Part shown: positions 1-5,814 of the stretch, piece by piece
Layout of the letters: each line of letters opens with the position of its first letter
Numbering within the stretch: position 1 is the first letter of the stretch
Assembly: GCA_026398675.1 (NCBI GenBank)
Contig: JAPLSK010000152.1
Span: 1 to 11,885, forward strand
Length of the DNA: 11,885 nt
Direction: 5' to 3'
Source of the DNA: a bacterium
GTDB lineage: Bacteria > RBG-13-66-14
The notes under the pieces: model-generated
Told to the model about the DNA's origin: nothing
Databases searched by the model: none
The model's input: only the letters and a program-made list of their open reading frames with translations
Translations under genes and position numbers: made by a program

Positions 1-636
1 GCCGTCTGGGCTCCATGCTGGATGTTGATCGTTGCTACTGAAGTTGCTGGTCACATTGGTCTGGCTGCTCCCGTCGGCGTTCATAACGTAGATATCGCTG
101 TACCAGTTGCTGTTGGAAGCGAAGGCAATGTGGCGGCCGTCCGGGCTCCAGTCGGGATCCCAGTCACTGGTTACGTTGTAGGTCAACTGGGTCTGGTTGC
201 TCCCGTCGGCGTCCATCACGAAGATTTCCCAGTCCCCGTCGCGTACGGAGTGGAAGGCGATATGGCCGCCGTCCGGACTCCAGGCGGGATGTCCGTCATC
301 GCTGCCATTGTAGGTCAACTGGGTCTGGTTGCGCCCGTCGCTGTCCATCACGAAGATCTCGGCGTCCCCGTCGCGGTCGGAAGTGAAGGCGATGTGGCTG
401 CCGTCGGGACTCCAGGCGGGAGACCCGTCAATGCAGTCGTTGTAAGTCAACTGGGTCTGGCTGCTCCCGTCGGCGTTCATAACGAAGATTTCGTCGTTTC
501 CGTCGCGGTAGGAGGTGAAGGCGATGCGGCCGGTTAAGTCTCCGTCCCCATCGCCGGTGGGCACTTCCGCGCAGCCGAGGAGCCCCGCCCCGAGCACCAA
601 GGCTAGAATGAGTATCAGTCTCGATACATCCCTCAT
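1..636 (-). CDS. TolB/PD40-type beta-propeller lipoprotein (3' end beyond window)
   Basis: The frame is open from an ATG at 636-634 to the window edge, giving 212 codons. A GGAGG sequence lies about 8 nt before the start. The N-terminus is a lipoprotein signal: a hydrophobic stretch at residues 7-20, then LLGC with the lipidated Cys at 22. From residue 38 the protein consists of near-identical 44-residue repeats, with IAF at 38, 82, 126 and 170. Each repeat carries EIFVMNADG-like and AWSPDG motifs, the signature of PD40/TolB propeller blades. Four blades are visible, and a six- or seven-blade propeller would need more sequence outside the window. The family usually works in the periplasm or at the cell surface in protein-protein or ligand contacts, but I cannot assign a specific role. 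Upstream, the AT-rich stretch contains two TTGTGAT copies. The frame and repeat structure are firm; the function is not. Confidence 0.9.
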   Translation of the reverse strand, partial: MRDVSRLILILALVLGAGLLGCAEVPTGDGDGDLTGRIAFTSYRDGNDEIFVMNADGSSQTQLTYNDCIDGSPAWSPDGSHIAFTSDRDGDAEIFVMDSDGRNQTQLTYNGSDDGHPAWSPDGGHIAFHSVRDGDWEIFVMDADGSNQTQLTYNVTSDWDPDWSPDGRHIAFASNSNWYSDIYVMNADGSSQTNVTSNFSSNDQHPAWSPDG

Positions 637-665
637 CGAACCACCTCCAGAGTTAAAAAGAGGTT

Positions 666-689
666 ATCACAATCTAGTGTAAATCACAA
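666..689 (-). promoter_or_regulatory. Possible control region of the lipoprotein gene: two TTGTGAT direct repeats
   Basis: Read on the minus strand, TTGTGAT occurs at 689-683 and again at 672-666, exactly 17 bp apart, in an AT-rich patch 30-53 bp before the lipoprotein start. A GATAAC sequence overlapping the second copy could be a -10 element, but no convincing -35 sits at normal spacing. A regulator binding site or promoter is possible. This rests only on position and repetition. Confidence 0.25.
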
Positions 690-774
690 AAAATTTCAGC
701 CGGTGTGCACCAAGTAGGTCACGAAACACACGTAGACGGCGAGAAAAACCGCCCGCCGTCCATTGGTTCCGTAG

Positions 775-802
775 GGGCGGGTCTTTAGACCCGCCCGTTT
801 TT
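775..802. repeat. Perfect palindrome, terminator-like on the plus strand
   Basis: A 10-bp perfect stem (775-784 with 787-796, core GGGCGGGTCT) is followed on the plus strand by GTTTTT. No plus-strand gene precedes it, and on the minus strand, where the thioredoxin gene ends, there is no T-tract after the stem. It therefore looks more like a dispersed intergenic palindrome than a dedicated terminator, although it could stop plus-strand transcripts. Copy A of the CCCTCACCC repeat lies 15 bp further on. Confidence 0.5.
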
Positions 803-810
803 CAAGCCGA

Positions 811-862
811 CCCTCACCCCGGCCCGTGGGCGAATGCCCCTTCCTGGGAGGGAGAGGGAGAT
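811..862. repeat. Dispersed repeat copy A (CCCTCACCC...GGCGAATGCC)
   Basis: The sequence shares CCCTCACCC, then GCCCGT, GGCGAATGCC and a purine-rich GAGGGAGA-like end with copy B at 1612-1660, in the same orientation. The two ends are partly complementary (CCTC/GAGG), so a hairpin is possible. It lies just past the 3' end of the thioredoxin gene, in the 241-bp gap 637-877, which otherwise holds only the palindrome at 775 and the lipoprotein upstream region. Confidence 0.6.
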
Positions 863-877
863 AGGGAGACCGCGGCG

Positions 878-1576
878 TCAATCGCCGCCCAGATACGTAT
901 CAATGATTTCCTTGAATTCCTCTCTGCTCCGGCCCCCGACGATGACCTTCCGCACCAGCCCCTCGGGGTCCACGATCCACGTGGTGGGGATGCTGTCCGC
1001 GGCGTAGTAGACCTGGGCCTTCTCGTTGGTCTGGGTGTAGAGGACGAGGGGGTAATTTATCCCATGCTCTTCGGCGAATTCGGTCAAACCGCCCACCTCG
1101 AGATAATCGTCCACGCTGACCCCCACCACGCCGAACGCGCCGCCGTACTCCTCGATGAGGTCCACGAAATTGGGAATCTCTTCCTCGCAGGGCGGGCACC
1201 AGGTGGCGAAGACATTGATGAAGAGCACCTTGTCACCCAAATCTCCGGCGAGCTCGTAGGGTTCGCCGCCGAGAGAGGGCGCGGTGAAGAGCGCGGGGGC
1301 CTTACCGTAAAAAACCTCGAAGCGGGAGTCCAGGAAGGCGTAGTAGCCCGCCTCAATCCGCGCAGTGATTTCGTCCTGCCGTTTGGCGGGGAGCGAGTCG
1401 TAGTACGCGTTCATCTCCGCCTCGGTGGTCCCGTAGGCGGCGAAAATCTCCGCCTCGGTCCGGCCGGTGTACGACACGGTGTAGAGGTCCACCAGGAGTT
1501 TCACCGCGTCGTCGTCGGTGAGGGCGAAGGCCGGCGCGAGGCCGAGAATCAAGACTAAAACGATGAGCCGCCGCAT
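878..1576 (-). CDS. Exported TlpA/ResA-like thioredoxin-fold protein
   Basis: The protein has 232 residues. I chose the ATG at 1576-1574 because GGAGG lies about 5 nt upstream and a signal peptide (MRR then a hydrophobic run to APAFA, residue 18) starts there. The frame stays open for 81 codons further upstream, but those look non-coding. Residues 20-92 are rich in Glu and Ala, probably helical, and have no motif I recognise. Residues from about 95 to 232 form a thioredoxin fold of the TlpA/AhpC-TSA type: FATWCPPC gives the redox pair Cys127/Cys130, SIPTTW gives the cis-proline Pro197, and IVDPEG follows. Such proteins act outside the cytoplasmic membrane as thiol-disulfide reductants, for example in cytochrome c maturation. 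No cytochrome or Dsb gene lies nearby, so the client is unknown. The gene is flanked by repeat copies A and B. Confidence 0.9.
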   Translation of the reverse strand: MRRLIVLVLILGLAPAFALTDDDAVKLLVDLYTVSYTGRTEAEIFAAYGTTEAEMNAYYDSLPAKRQDEITARIEAGYYAFLDSRFEVFYGKAPALFTAPSLGGEPYELAGDLGDKVLFINVFATWCPPCEEEIPNFVDLIEEYGGAFGVVGVSVDDYLEVGGLTEFAEEHGINYPLVLYTQTNEKAQVYYAADSIPTTWIVDPEGLVRKVIVGGRSREEFKEIIDTYLGGD

Positions 1577-1611
1577 TTTTCCTCCAGGTTTTAAGGATTC
1601 GACGCTTATAC

Positions 1612-1660
1612 CCCTCACCCTAGCCCGTAGGCGAATGCCTCTCCACAAAGGGGCGAGGAG
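1612..1660. repeat. Dispersed repeat copy B (CCCTCACCC...GGCGAATGCC)
   Basis: Second copy of the element at 811-862, in the same orientation. CCCTCACCC, GCCCGT and GGCGAATGCC are identical, with single-base differences between them; the ends CCTCACCC and GGGCGAGG can pair with one mismatch. It fills the short gap between the sucC-like gene and the start of the thioredoxin gene. Confidence 0.6.
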
Positions 1661-1677
1661 ACATGCGGAGAGGTTCG

Positions 1678-2676
1678 CTAAACGGCCTCCCGGGCCAGCT
1701 CGACGGCCCGCTGGGCCACGGTTTCGATGGGGGTTTCGATGCCGAAAAACTCGATTTTCTCGAACAGCTCGGGGTTTTGCTCCTTCTCCTCGGTGAAGAT
1801 GCGGACGCCCTCGCGCCACATGTTCCCGGTGAAGCGCAGCGCCATGGGTTTCGACAGGCCGTGCTCCTTCAGAAACATGACCACGCCCCGGGCGAAGTCG
1901 TCGCAGCGGGAGACGCCGCCGAAGCGGGCGCCGAAGATGGCCTTGACGTCGGGGTTGTCTTCCAGGAGCTTGAGCATCGCCGCCAGGCGCTCCGGGGTGT
2001 GCCCGCCGCCGGAGTCCATGAAGTTGGCCGGCCGGCCGCCGAAGTAGTTGATGAAGTCGTTGCCCATGATGCCGAAGCCGGCCCCGCCGGGGAACATCCC
2101 GATGTCGCCGTCCAGGTCCAGGTAGGGGATGCCCAGCTCCCGGGCCTTCTTCTCGCGGGGGGTGAGCTCCCCCTCCTCGTGCCGTCCGCCGCCGGCCAGG
2201 GCCTCGAGCCGCGGCTGGCGGAAGAGGGCGTCGTCGTCCACGTTGACGCGGGCGTCGGCCGCGACGATCTTCCCCTCTTGGGTTACGACCAGGGGGTTGA
2301 TCTCGGCCATCTTGGCGTCCAGGGCGCGGAAGAGCTTTAATAGACGCGTCGTTATCGTGGAAAAGTTCGAGAGGAGCTCCCCCTCCAGGCCGATCTTTTT
2401 CCCCAGCGCCACGCCCTGGTGGGGGTAGAAGGGCTCGTCAATCCCCACCGTGAGCCGGTGGATGGCCTCGGGCCGTTCTTCGGCTATGCGCTCGATTTCT
2501 ACTCCTCCCTCCCGGGAGGCGATGAGGGTGAGGGCGTAGGCGGCGCGGTCCAGTGCGACCCCCAGATAGAGCTCCTCCGCGATGTCCAGGGCGTCCTCGA
2601 TCAAAAGTCTTCGCACCGGGAAACCGCCGATGGTGAGCCCGAGGCCGTTTCCACGGGTATCCGCGGTCGCGGGCAA
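1678..2676 (-). CDS. sucC: Succinyl-CoA synthetase beta-like protein, N-terminally truncated
   Basis: The protein has 332 residues from a TTG start. The family is about 390 residues long and makes succinate + CoA + NTP from succinyl-CoA as half of an alpha-beta complex. Homology begins abruptly near residue 10 (LGLTIGGFP, then LLIEDALDIAEELYLG), a point that lies about 90 residues into full-length SucC. The first subdomain of the ATP-grasp fold is therefore absent. The rest is intact: EINPLVV with the metal-binding Glu125 and Asn127, Asp141, ALFRQP at 150-154, the NFMDSGGG loop, and FGGVSRCD (252-259). An in-frame TAA at 2718-2716 prevents extension, and the DNA beyond is the oppositely oriented exported-protein gene. 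No ribosome binding site is evident, and no alpha-subunit gene (sucD) lies beside it. The C-terminal part is divergent, so a related acyl-CoA ligase (citryl- or malate-CoA type) is possible. It is probably a remnant that has kept its frame. Confidence 0.8.
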   Translation of the reverse strand: MPATADTRGNGLGLTIGGFPVRRLLIEDALDIAEELYLGVALDRAAYALTLIASREGGVEIERIAEERPEAIHRLTVGIDEPFYPHQGVALGKKIGLEGELLSNFSTITTRLLKLFRALDAKMAEINPLVVTQEGKIVAADARVNVDDDALFRQPRLEALAGGGRHEEGELTPREKKARELGIPYLDLDGDIGMFPGGAGFGIMGNDFINYFGGRPANFMDSGGGHTPERLAAMLKLLEDNPDVKAIFGARFGGVSRCDDFARGVVMFLKEHGLSKPMALRFTGNMWREGVRIFTEEKEQNPELFEKIEFFGIETPIETVAQRAVELAREAV

Positions 2677-2739
2677 AAAGTGGATGCTACCACAGAGCCC
2701 CGGTGAAATAAAGACTTACCGGGAGCCGGGCGGATTTGC

Positions 2740-2748
2740 TGATATAAT
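2740..2748 (+). promoter_or_regulatory. Extended -10 promoter for the PEGA-like gene
   Basis: TGATATAAT is a perfect -10 hexamer (2743-2748) with the TGN extension. No -35 hexamer is seen at 16-18 bp spacing, as is typical of extended -10 promoters. The predicted start lies near 2755, about 22 nt before the GTG start at 2777, with GGGAGG at 2764-2769 in between. Confidence 0.65.
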
Positions 2749-2776
2749 TAACCCGTACCGCTGAGGGAGGTTTAAG

Positions 2777-3469
2777 GTGCGTCGAGTTGCTTTTTTCGTC
2801 GTGATTCTGTGTCTCGTATCCCTGGGCGGCGAGCTGCGGGTCTTCTCCACCGAGGGCGAGAGAATCGCCCTGGCGCCGGTGGTGGACCTGCGGGGGGACG
2901 CGTCCGCCGAGGCCGGTCACGCCGACGGGGTGCTGGAGAAAACCTTCGGCGGGGATATGGACCTGGTCTACAGCGGGACCGTGGCGGATGAGCCCGATTC
3001 CGGTGTTTGGGGTCCGGAGCAGCGCACCCGCGGTTTCACCCCCTACCTCGATCCCGCCGCCGATTACGGCGCCCGCGTCGTCCTCTTCGTCTTCATCGAG
3101 ACCGACGGCGACTGGAGCCTTTACCTGGTCGGGGTGAACGGCAAGATTCTCGAGGAGCGGAGTTTCACGGGCACCTCCGCCGACGTGCTCCCCCTCTTGA
3201 CCGCCGCCGCCGTCGAGGGCTTCCACCGCCAATTCCCGCCGGTCGTCGAAGAGACGGTCGCTTGGGGGAGGCTCATCGTCCGCTGCGACGGGCGGGGATT
3301 CACCGCCGCCGTGGACGGAAATTCCGTGGGGGTCGTTCCCCCCGACGGGCTCGAGCTGCGGCTGACCTCGGGTTCCCACCGCCTCACCCTCTACGACGGC
3401 GAGGGTACACCCCTGGAGACGCGCTTCGTGAGCGTCACGACCGAGGGGCTCTCGGTGGTGGAGTTCTAA
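2777..3469 (+). CDS. Exported protein with PEGA-like C-terminal domain
   Basis: The protein has 230 residues from a GTG start, with GGGAGG 7 nt upstream and an extended -10 promoter just before that. Residues 1-17 form a Sec signal peptide (MRR then FFVVILCLVSL). The central part (about 20-155) resembles the periplasmic sensor-like domains that assess protein/cell state in lipoproteins, but I do not recognise it with certainty. VVLFVFIET at 101-109 is a strong beta strand. Residues 164-230 (GRLIVRCDGRGF, AVDGNSVG, VPPDG, LTSGSHRLTLYD) follow the PEGA pattern, a beta-sandwich found in surface and periplasmic proteins. SGVWGPE at 75-81 repeats the WGP motif found three times in the next gene, with which it shares a transcript ending at 3743-3768. 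The function is unknown; export is likely. Confidence 0.8.
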   Translation: MRRVAFFVVILCLVSLGGELRVFSTEGERIALAPVVDLRGDASAEAGHADGVLEKTFGGDMDLVYSGTVADEPDSGVWGPEQRTRGFTPYLDPAADYGARVVLFVFIETDGDWSLYLVGVNGKILEERSFTGTSADVLPLLTAAAVEGFHRQFPPVVEETVAWGRLIVRCDGRGFTAAVDGNSVGVVPPDGLELRLTSGSHRLTLYDGEGTPLETRFVSVTTEGLSVVEF

Positions 3470-3493
3470 TTATGATACGAGGCGGAGGCGGGG

Positions 3494-3727
3494 GTGGAGG
3501 AGAGCGGTGCCGGGGAGGCCGTCGCCTCCTGCCTCTTGGATGTGCTTTTCGCCGCGTTCTGCCCCCCCGCCGAGGCCGATAATGACGATGACGGAACCTG
3601 GAGCCCCGGGAGCGACGATGACGACGACAACGGAGACGTTTGGGGACCGTCCACGGGCGACGACGATGACGACGATGACGATGATGATGACGGGGGTGAT
3701 GGCGGTGTTTGGGGGCCGAGCCCGTGA
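3494..3727 (+). CDS. Small acidic protein with poly-Asp / WGP repeats
   Basis: The protein has 77 residues from a GTG start with GGAGG 5 nt upstream, 24 nt after the PEGA-like gene. It may be translationally linked to that gene. The N-terminal part (1-28) includes a moderately hydrophobic stretch, CLLDVLFAAFC (13-23), too short and unusual to call a signal. From residue 29 it is three acidic repeats, each ending in a Trp-Pro turn: DNDDDGTWSPG, DDDDDNGDVWGPSTG, then 11 Asp in a row (56-66) closing with GGVWGPSP at the C-terminus. The Asp codons mix GAC and GAT. Poly-Asp suggests cation (calcium) binding or a flexible charged linker; no family is recognised. The recurring WGP and the good ribosome binding site favour this frame over the two alternatives, but expression is unproven. 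Confidence 0.55.
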   Translation: MEESGAGEAVASCLLDVLFAAFCPPAEADNDDDGTWSPGSDDDDDNGDVWGPSTGDDDDDDDDDDDGGDGGVWGPSP

Positions 3728-3742
3728 GCGGGGTTCGACGTC

Positions 3743-3768
3743 GGGGGGCGATTCGCCCCCCCTTTTTT
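3743..3768 (+). terminator. Strong intrinsic terminator
   Basis: A G/C-only stem (GGGGGGC at 3743-3749 with GCCCCCC at 3755-3761) has a short loop and is followed by T6 at 3763-3768. It ends the transcript of the two preceding genes. Confidence 0.85.
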
Positions 3769-4000
3769 AATATTTCTTCCCAGTGAGGGGAGGAAGTGTA
3801 ACGGGTGTAGTAGAACCCGCCTCCCGATTCTTCCCGTCGGTGCGGCGCATCGTTCGTTCGGTTTCAAGGAGCGAAGGCGCATCTTGTTCACCGCATTGAA
3901 GTTGGGAGAATGCAAAACCACGGCCGTCGGCCCGATGAAGGTGGCACGGTGCGTGCGTTAAATAAATGTGAGCTAAAGCGAAATACTTGGGAAATCCGCC
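3769..4000. other. Intergenic region without a recognised gene
   Basis: Between the terminator and the promoter of the next gene I find no tRNA, ribosomal RNA, transposase or confident riboswitch. On the plus strand one frame is open for about 57 codons, ending at the TAA near 3960 and containing LKLGECKTTAVGPMKV. It lacks a good start and ribosome binding site. The stretch 3895-3955 contains inverted GGCCG/CGGCC and CCAC/GTGG segments that could fold. The GC content and open frames are not distinctive. Confidence 0.5.
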
Positions 4001-4029
4001 TTGTCAGAAAGCTTTTTTTCGGCTAATTT
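4001..4029 (+). promoter_or_regulatory. Possible promoter of the secreted propeller gene
   Basis: TTGTCA (4001-4006, one mismatch to TTGACA) is followed after exactly 17 bp by TAATTT (4024-4029, only three of six positions match). The spacing and position, 32 bp before the start codon and before its GGAGG, are right; the -10 is weak. Confidence 0.35.
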
Positions 4030-4060
4030 AGTAGGGAATAATGGAACCGGAGGTGCGAAG

Positions 4061-5569
4061 ATGAAAAACGCGATGCTGATGCTCTTCCTACTGGTCGGGG
4101 TTGTGTTCGCGAACACCTGGTCCGATCCGGTGGCCATCGTCGCTACCGACGCGGTGGAGTTCGTCGGCGGCCCCAGCAGTAACAGTCAGGTCGTGGACAG
4201 CCGCGGAACCCTCCACGTAGTCTTCTTCTCCGACTTCGATGAACCGGGAAACCGCGAAATTTACTACATGAACAACCGGGGCGGAACCTGGTCGGAGCCG
4301 CTGCGTCTCAGCTACGGGGAGAACATGTCCCACGTCCCCTCGATTGCGATCGACGCCGCGGGAAACATGACCGTAGTGTGGTACGACTACCGCCTGGGGT
4401 ATCCGTACGCCGATGTTTTCTGGTGTCGTTACGACGCCGCTGCCGGCACCTGGAGCGAGGATTTACCGCTTGTGGTAACGGTCGGCTCCGGTTCGTTGGT
4501 TCCGGTGGTTCTTGCCGAACCCGGAGGGAAGGTTCACCTCGTCTGGAGCGACGGCAGGAACGGGGATTACCTCGACTTCGAGCTCTACTACCGGTCTTAC
4601 GAAAACGGCCAGTGGTCGGAGGATTACCAGCTCACCAACGCCGGCCGCTTCTTCCGCTGGTTCCCGTGCATGGTCCTGGACGACGCCGGGAATCTTCACC
4701 TCTTCTGGGGCGACGAACGAACCGCCAGGAATGACTTTTACATCTACTACAAAAAGCTCAGCCCCGACGGCACCTGGACTGACGAGCTCAACCTCGGGCG
4801 GGGAGTCCCGCAGGACACCGTGATTTACAACAACTACTTGTTCCTGTCCCAGATCAACGTCGTGGATGTGGAGTCGGGGATTCCGGATGTGTCCAACCTT
4901 TTATTCGATCCCGACACCCCCACCCAGGTCAGATACTCGGTGAAGAATCTCGATGATCCCGAAGACGTCTGGGTCATCCGGGACATGCCGGTCAGTGGTG
5001 TGGGTGATTTCTACGTCACACAGCCCGCTCTGGCCACCTGCCGCTCGGGTGTCCGGGTGGTGTGGGGTCAGGGGACCGAGGGCAACATCAGCCTGTACCA
5101 GGCCACGGTGGGTCTGAACGGGGAGAGCGCCCCGGAGCTCTTCGGATCGACCACCGGCGACAACATGGGAATATCACTCTCGAGTGGGTTGAAAGGTGAT
5201 TTGAACCTCGTCTACGTGCACACCACGACGGGTGATGCGGGCTGGGATCTCTATTACCGTCACGACGCCGTGCCCCGGGAGGGCAACATTGACGATCATT
5301 CTCCGCCTCGGATCCTCGTAAATTCGATCAACCCCAACCCGGCCAGCGACGGCGCGGTGGTGAGCTTCGATCTTCCCGTGACCGGAAACGTCGAGGTGGC
5401 CGTGTACGATACGGCCGGGCGCCGCGTGGGAACCGTTTTCTCGGGCACCCTGACCGCGGGACGGCACGAGCTAGCCGTGGATACCGCGGGGCTCCGTTCC
5501 GGGGCGTACTTCGTTCTGGCCACGAGCGGCGGTGTGAGCGCGAGCGCGCCCCTGGTGGTCACTCGGTAA
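4061..5569 (+). CDS. Secreted beta-propeller protein with C-terminal FlgD-Ig / sorting-like domain
   Basis: The protein has 502 residues. The ATG at 4061 has GGAGG 7 nt upstream and begins a clear signal peptide (MKNAMLMLFLLVGVVFA, cleavage after residue 17). The frame is open 20 codons upstream, but those are not needed. Four blade-like repeats about 54 residues apart follow, marked by G-T-W-S-E/D (75-80, 129-134, 183-188, 237-242) and by D-x-x-G-N-x-H-x-x-W-x-D-x-R strands, as in sialidase/BNR-like propellers. No catalytic residues of sialidases are recognised. Residues 418-502 (INPNPASDG, VYDTAGRRVG, AGRHELAVD, LRSGAYF, ending in VVTR) fit the FlgD-Ig or type IX secretion sorting domain. 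The protein is probably exported and surface-attached or released. The substrate is unknown. A terminator-like hairpin follows. Confidence 0.85.
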   Translation: MKNAMLMLFLLVGVVFANTWSDPVAIVATDAVEFVGGPSSNSQVVDSRGTLHVVFFSDFDEPGNREIYYMNNRGGTWSEPLRLSYGENMSHVPSIAIDAAGNMTVVWYDYRLGYPYADVFWCRYDAAAGTWSEDLPLVVTVGSGSLVPVVLAEPGGKVHLVWSDGRNGDYLDFELYYRSYENGQWSEDYQLTNAGRFFRWFPCMVLDDAGNLHLFWGDERTARNDFYIYYKKLSPDGTWTDELNLGRGVPQDTVIYNNYLFLSQINVVDVESGIPDVSNLLFDPDTPTQVRYSVKNLDDPEDVWVIRDMPVSGVGDFYVTQPALATCRSGVRVVWGQGTEGNISLYQATVGLNGESAPELFGSTTGDNMGISLSSGLKGDLNLVYVHTTTGDAGWDLYYRHDAVPREGNIDDHSPPRILVNSINPNPASDGAVVSFDLPVTGNVEVAVYDTAGRRVGTVFSGTLTAGRHELAVDTAGLRSGAYFVLATSGGVSASAPLVVTR

Positions 5570-5595
5570 CCCGCCGCCCCCTTGCGCACCTCCCG

Positions 5596-5623
5596 AAGCG
5601 GATGGCCCGGACCATCCGCTTTG
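5596..5623 (+). terminator. Probable terminator of the propeller gene
   Basis: A 10-bp perfect stem (AAGCGGATGG at 5596-5605 with 5612-5621, loop CCCGGA) lies 27 bp after the stop codon. The T-tract is only three bases long, so termination may be weak or assisted. Confidence 0.55.
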
Positions 5624-5703
5624 CCTTCGGGCGCGGCTTCTTCAGCGGCCGACGGTGGGTTTGGGGGCCGACCGACGGAATGTGTATCCGGGTCAGCCCG
5701 TTC

Positions 5704-5732
5704 TTGACTATCGGGGGCTCGGGTGCTAAACT
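5704..5732 (+). promoter_or_regulatory. Promoter of the ackA-rpmF-plsX-fabH cluster
   Basis: TTGACT (5704-5709, five of six matches) and TAAACT (5727-5732, four of six) are 17 bp apart, and TGC before the -10 gives the TGN extension. Transcription would start near 5740, leaving a leader of about 75 nt that contains the hairpin at 5760-5778. The same layout recurs at 10248. Confidence 0.65.
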
Positions 5733-5759
5733 ACCGCTCCAAAAGCCGCTCCGAAGAAT

Positions 5760-5778
5760 CCCGCCCCCCTGGGGCGGG
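5760..5778 (+). promoter_or_regulatory. GC-only hairpin in the ackA leader
   Basis: CCCGCCCC (5760-5767) pairs perfectly with GGGGCGGG (5771-5778) across a 3-nt loop, 36 nt before the ackA start. No T-tract follows, so it is not a standard terminator. It could stabilise the messenger or affect translation. The ackA start has no clear Shine-Dalgarno sequence. Confidence 0.45.
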
Positions 5779-5814
5779 GACGATTAAAACCAGCCAAAGA
5801 CTGCGGGCCCACCA

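Noticed and set aside
22..537. Plus-strand 171-codon frame rich in VGQLGLVAPV repeats
   Set aside because: It is the antisense shadow of the minus-strand propeller repeats, which have a lipobox, a ribosome binding site and the PD40 motifs.
1577..1819. 81-codon upstream extension of the thioredoxin gene
   Set aside because: It runs through repeat copy B and into the sucC-like gene, is Arg/Pro-rich, and would bury the signal peptide.
2687..3379. Long minus-strand frame opposite the PEGA-like gene, which might have held the missing SucC N-terminus
   Set aside because: Its translation shows no ATP-grasp pattern, and the plus strand has the signal peptide, promoter and ribosome binding site.
3466..3921. 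Minus-strand 151-codon frame with a poly-Ser tract
   Set aside because: The Ser run is the antisense of the Asp codons; there is no ribosome binding site or recognisable domain.
3895..3955. Resemblance to the second half of a GEMM (cyclic di-GMP type) riboswitch (TGCAAAACCACGGCC, later GGTGGC)
   Set aside because: The upstream stem with its GNRA loop and the GGGACGCAAAG core are not present, so the likeness is only partial and probably chance.
5602..5787. Plus-strand 61-codon frame before ackA
   Set aside because: It begins within the terminator-like hairpin, spans the ackA promoter and hairpin, and has no ribosome binding site.
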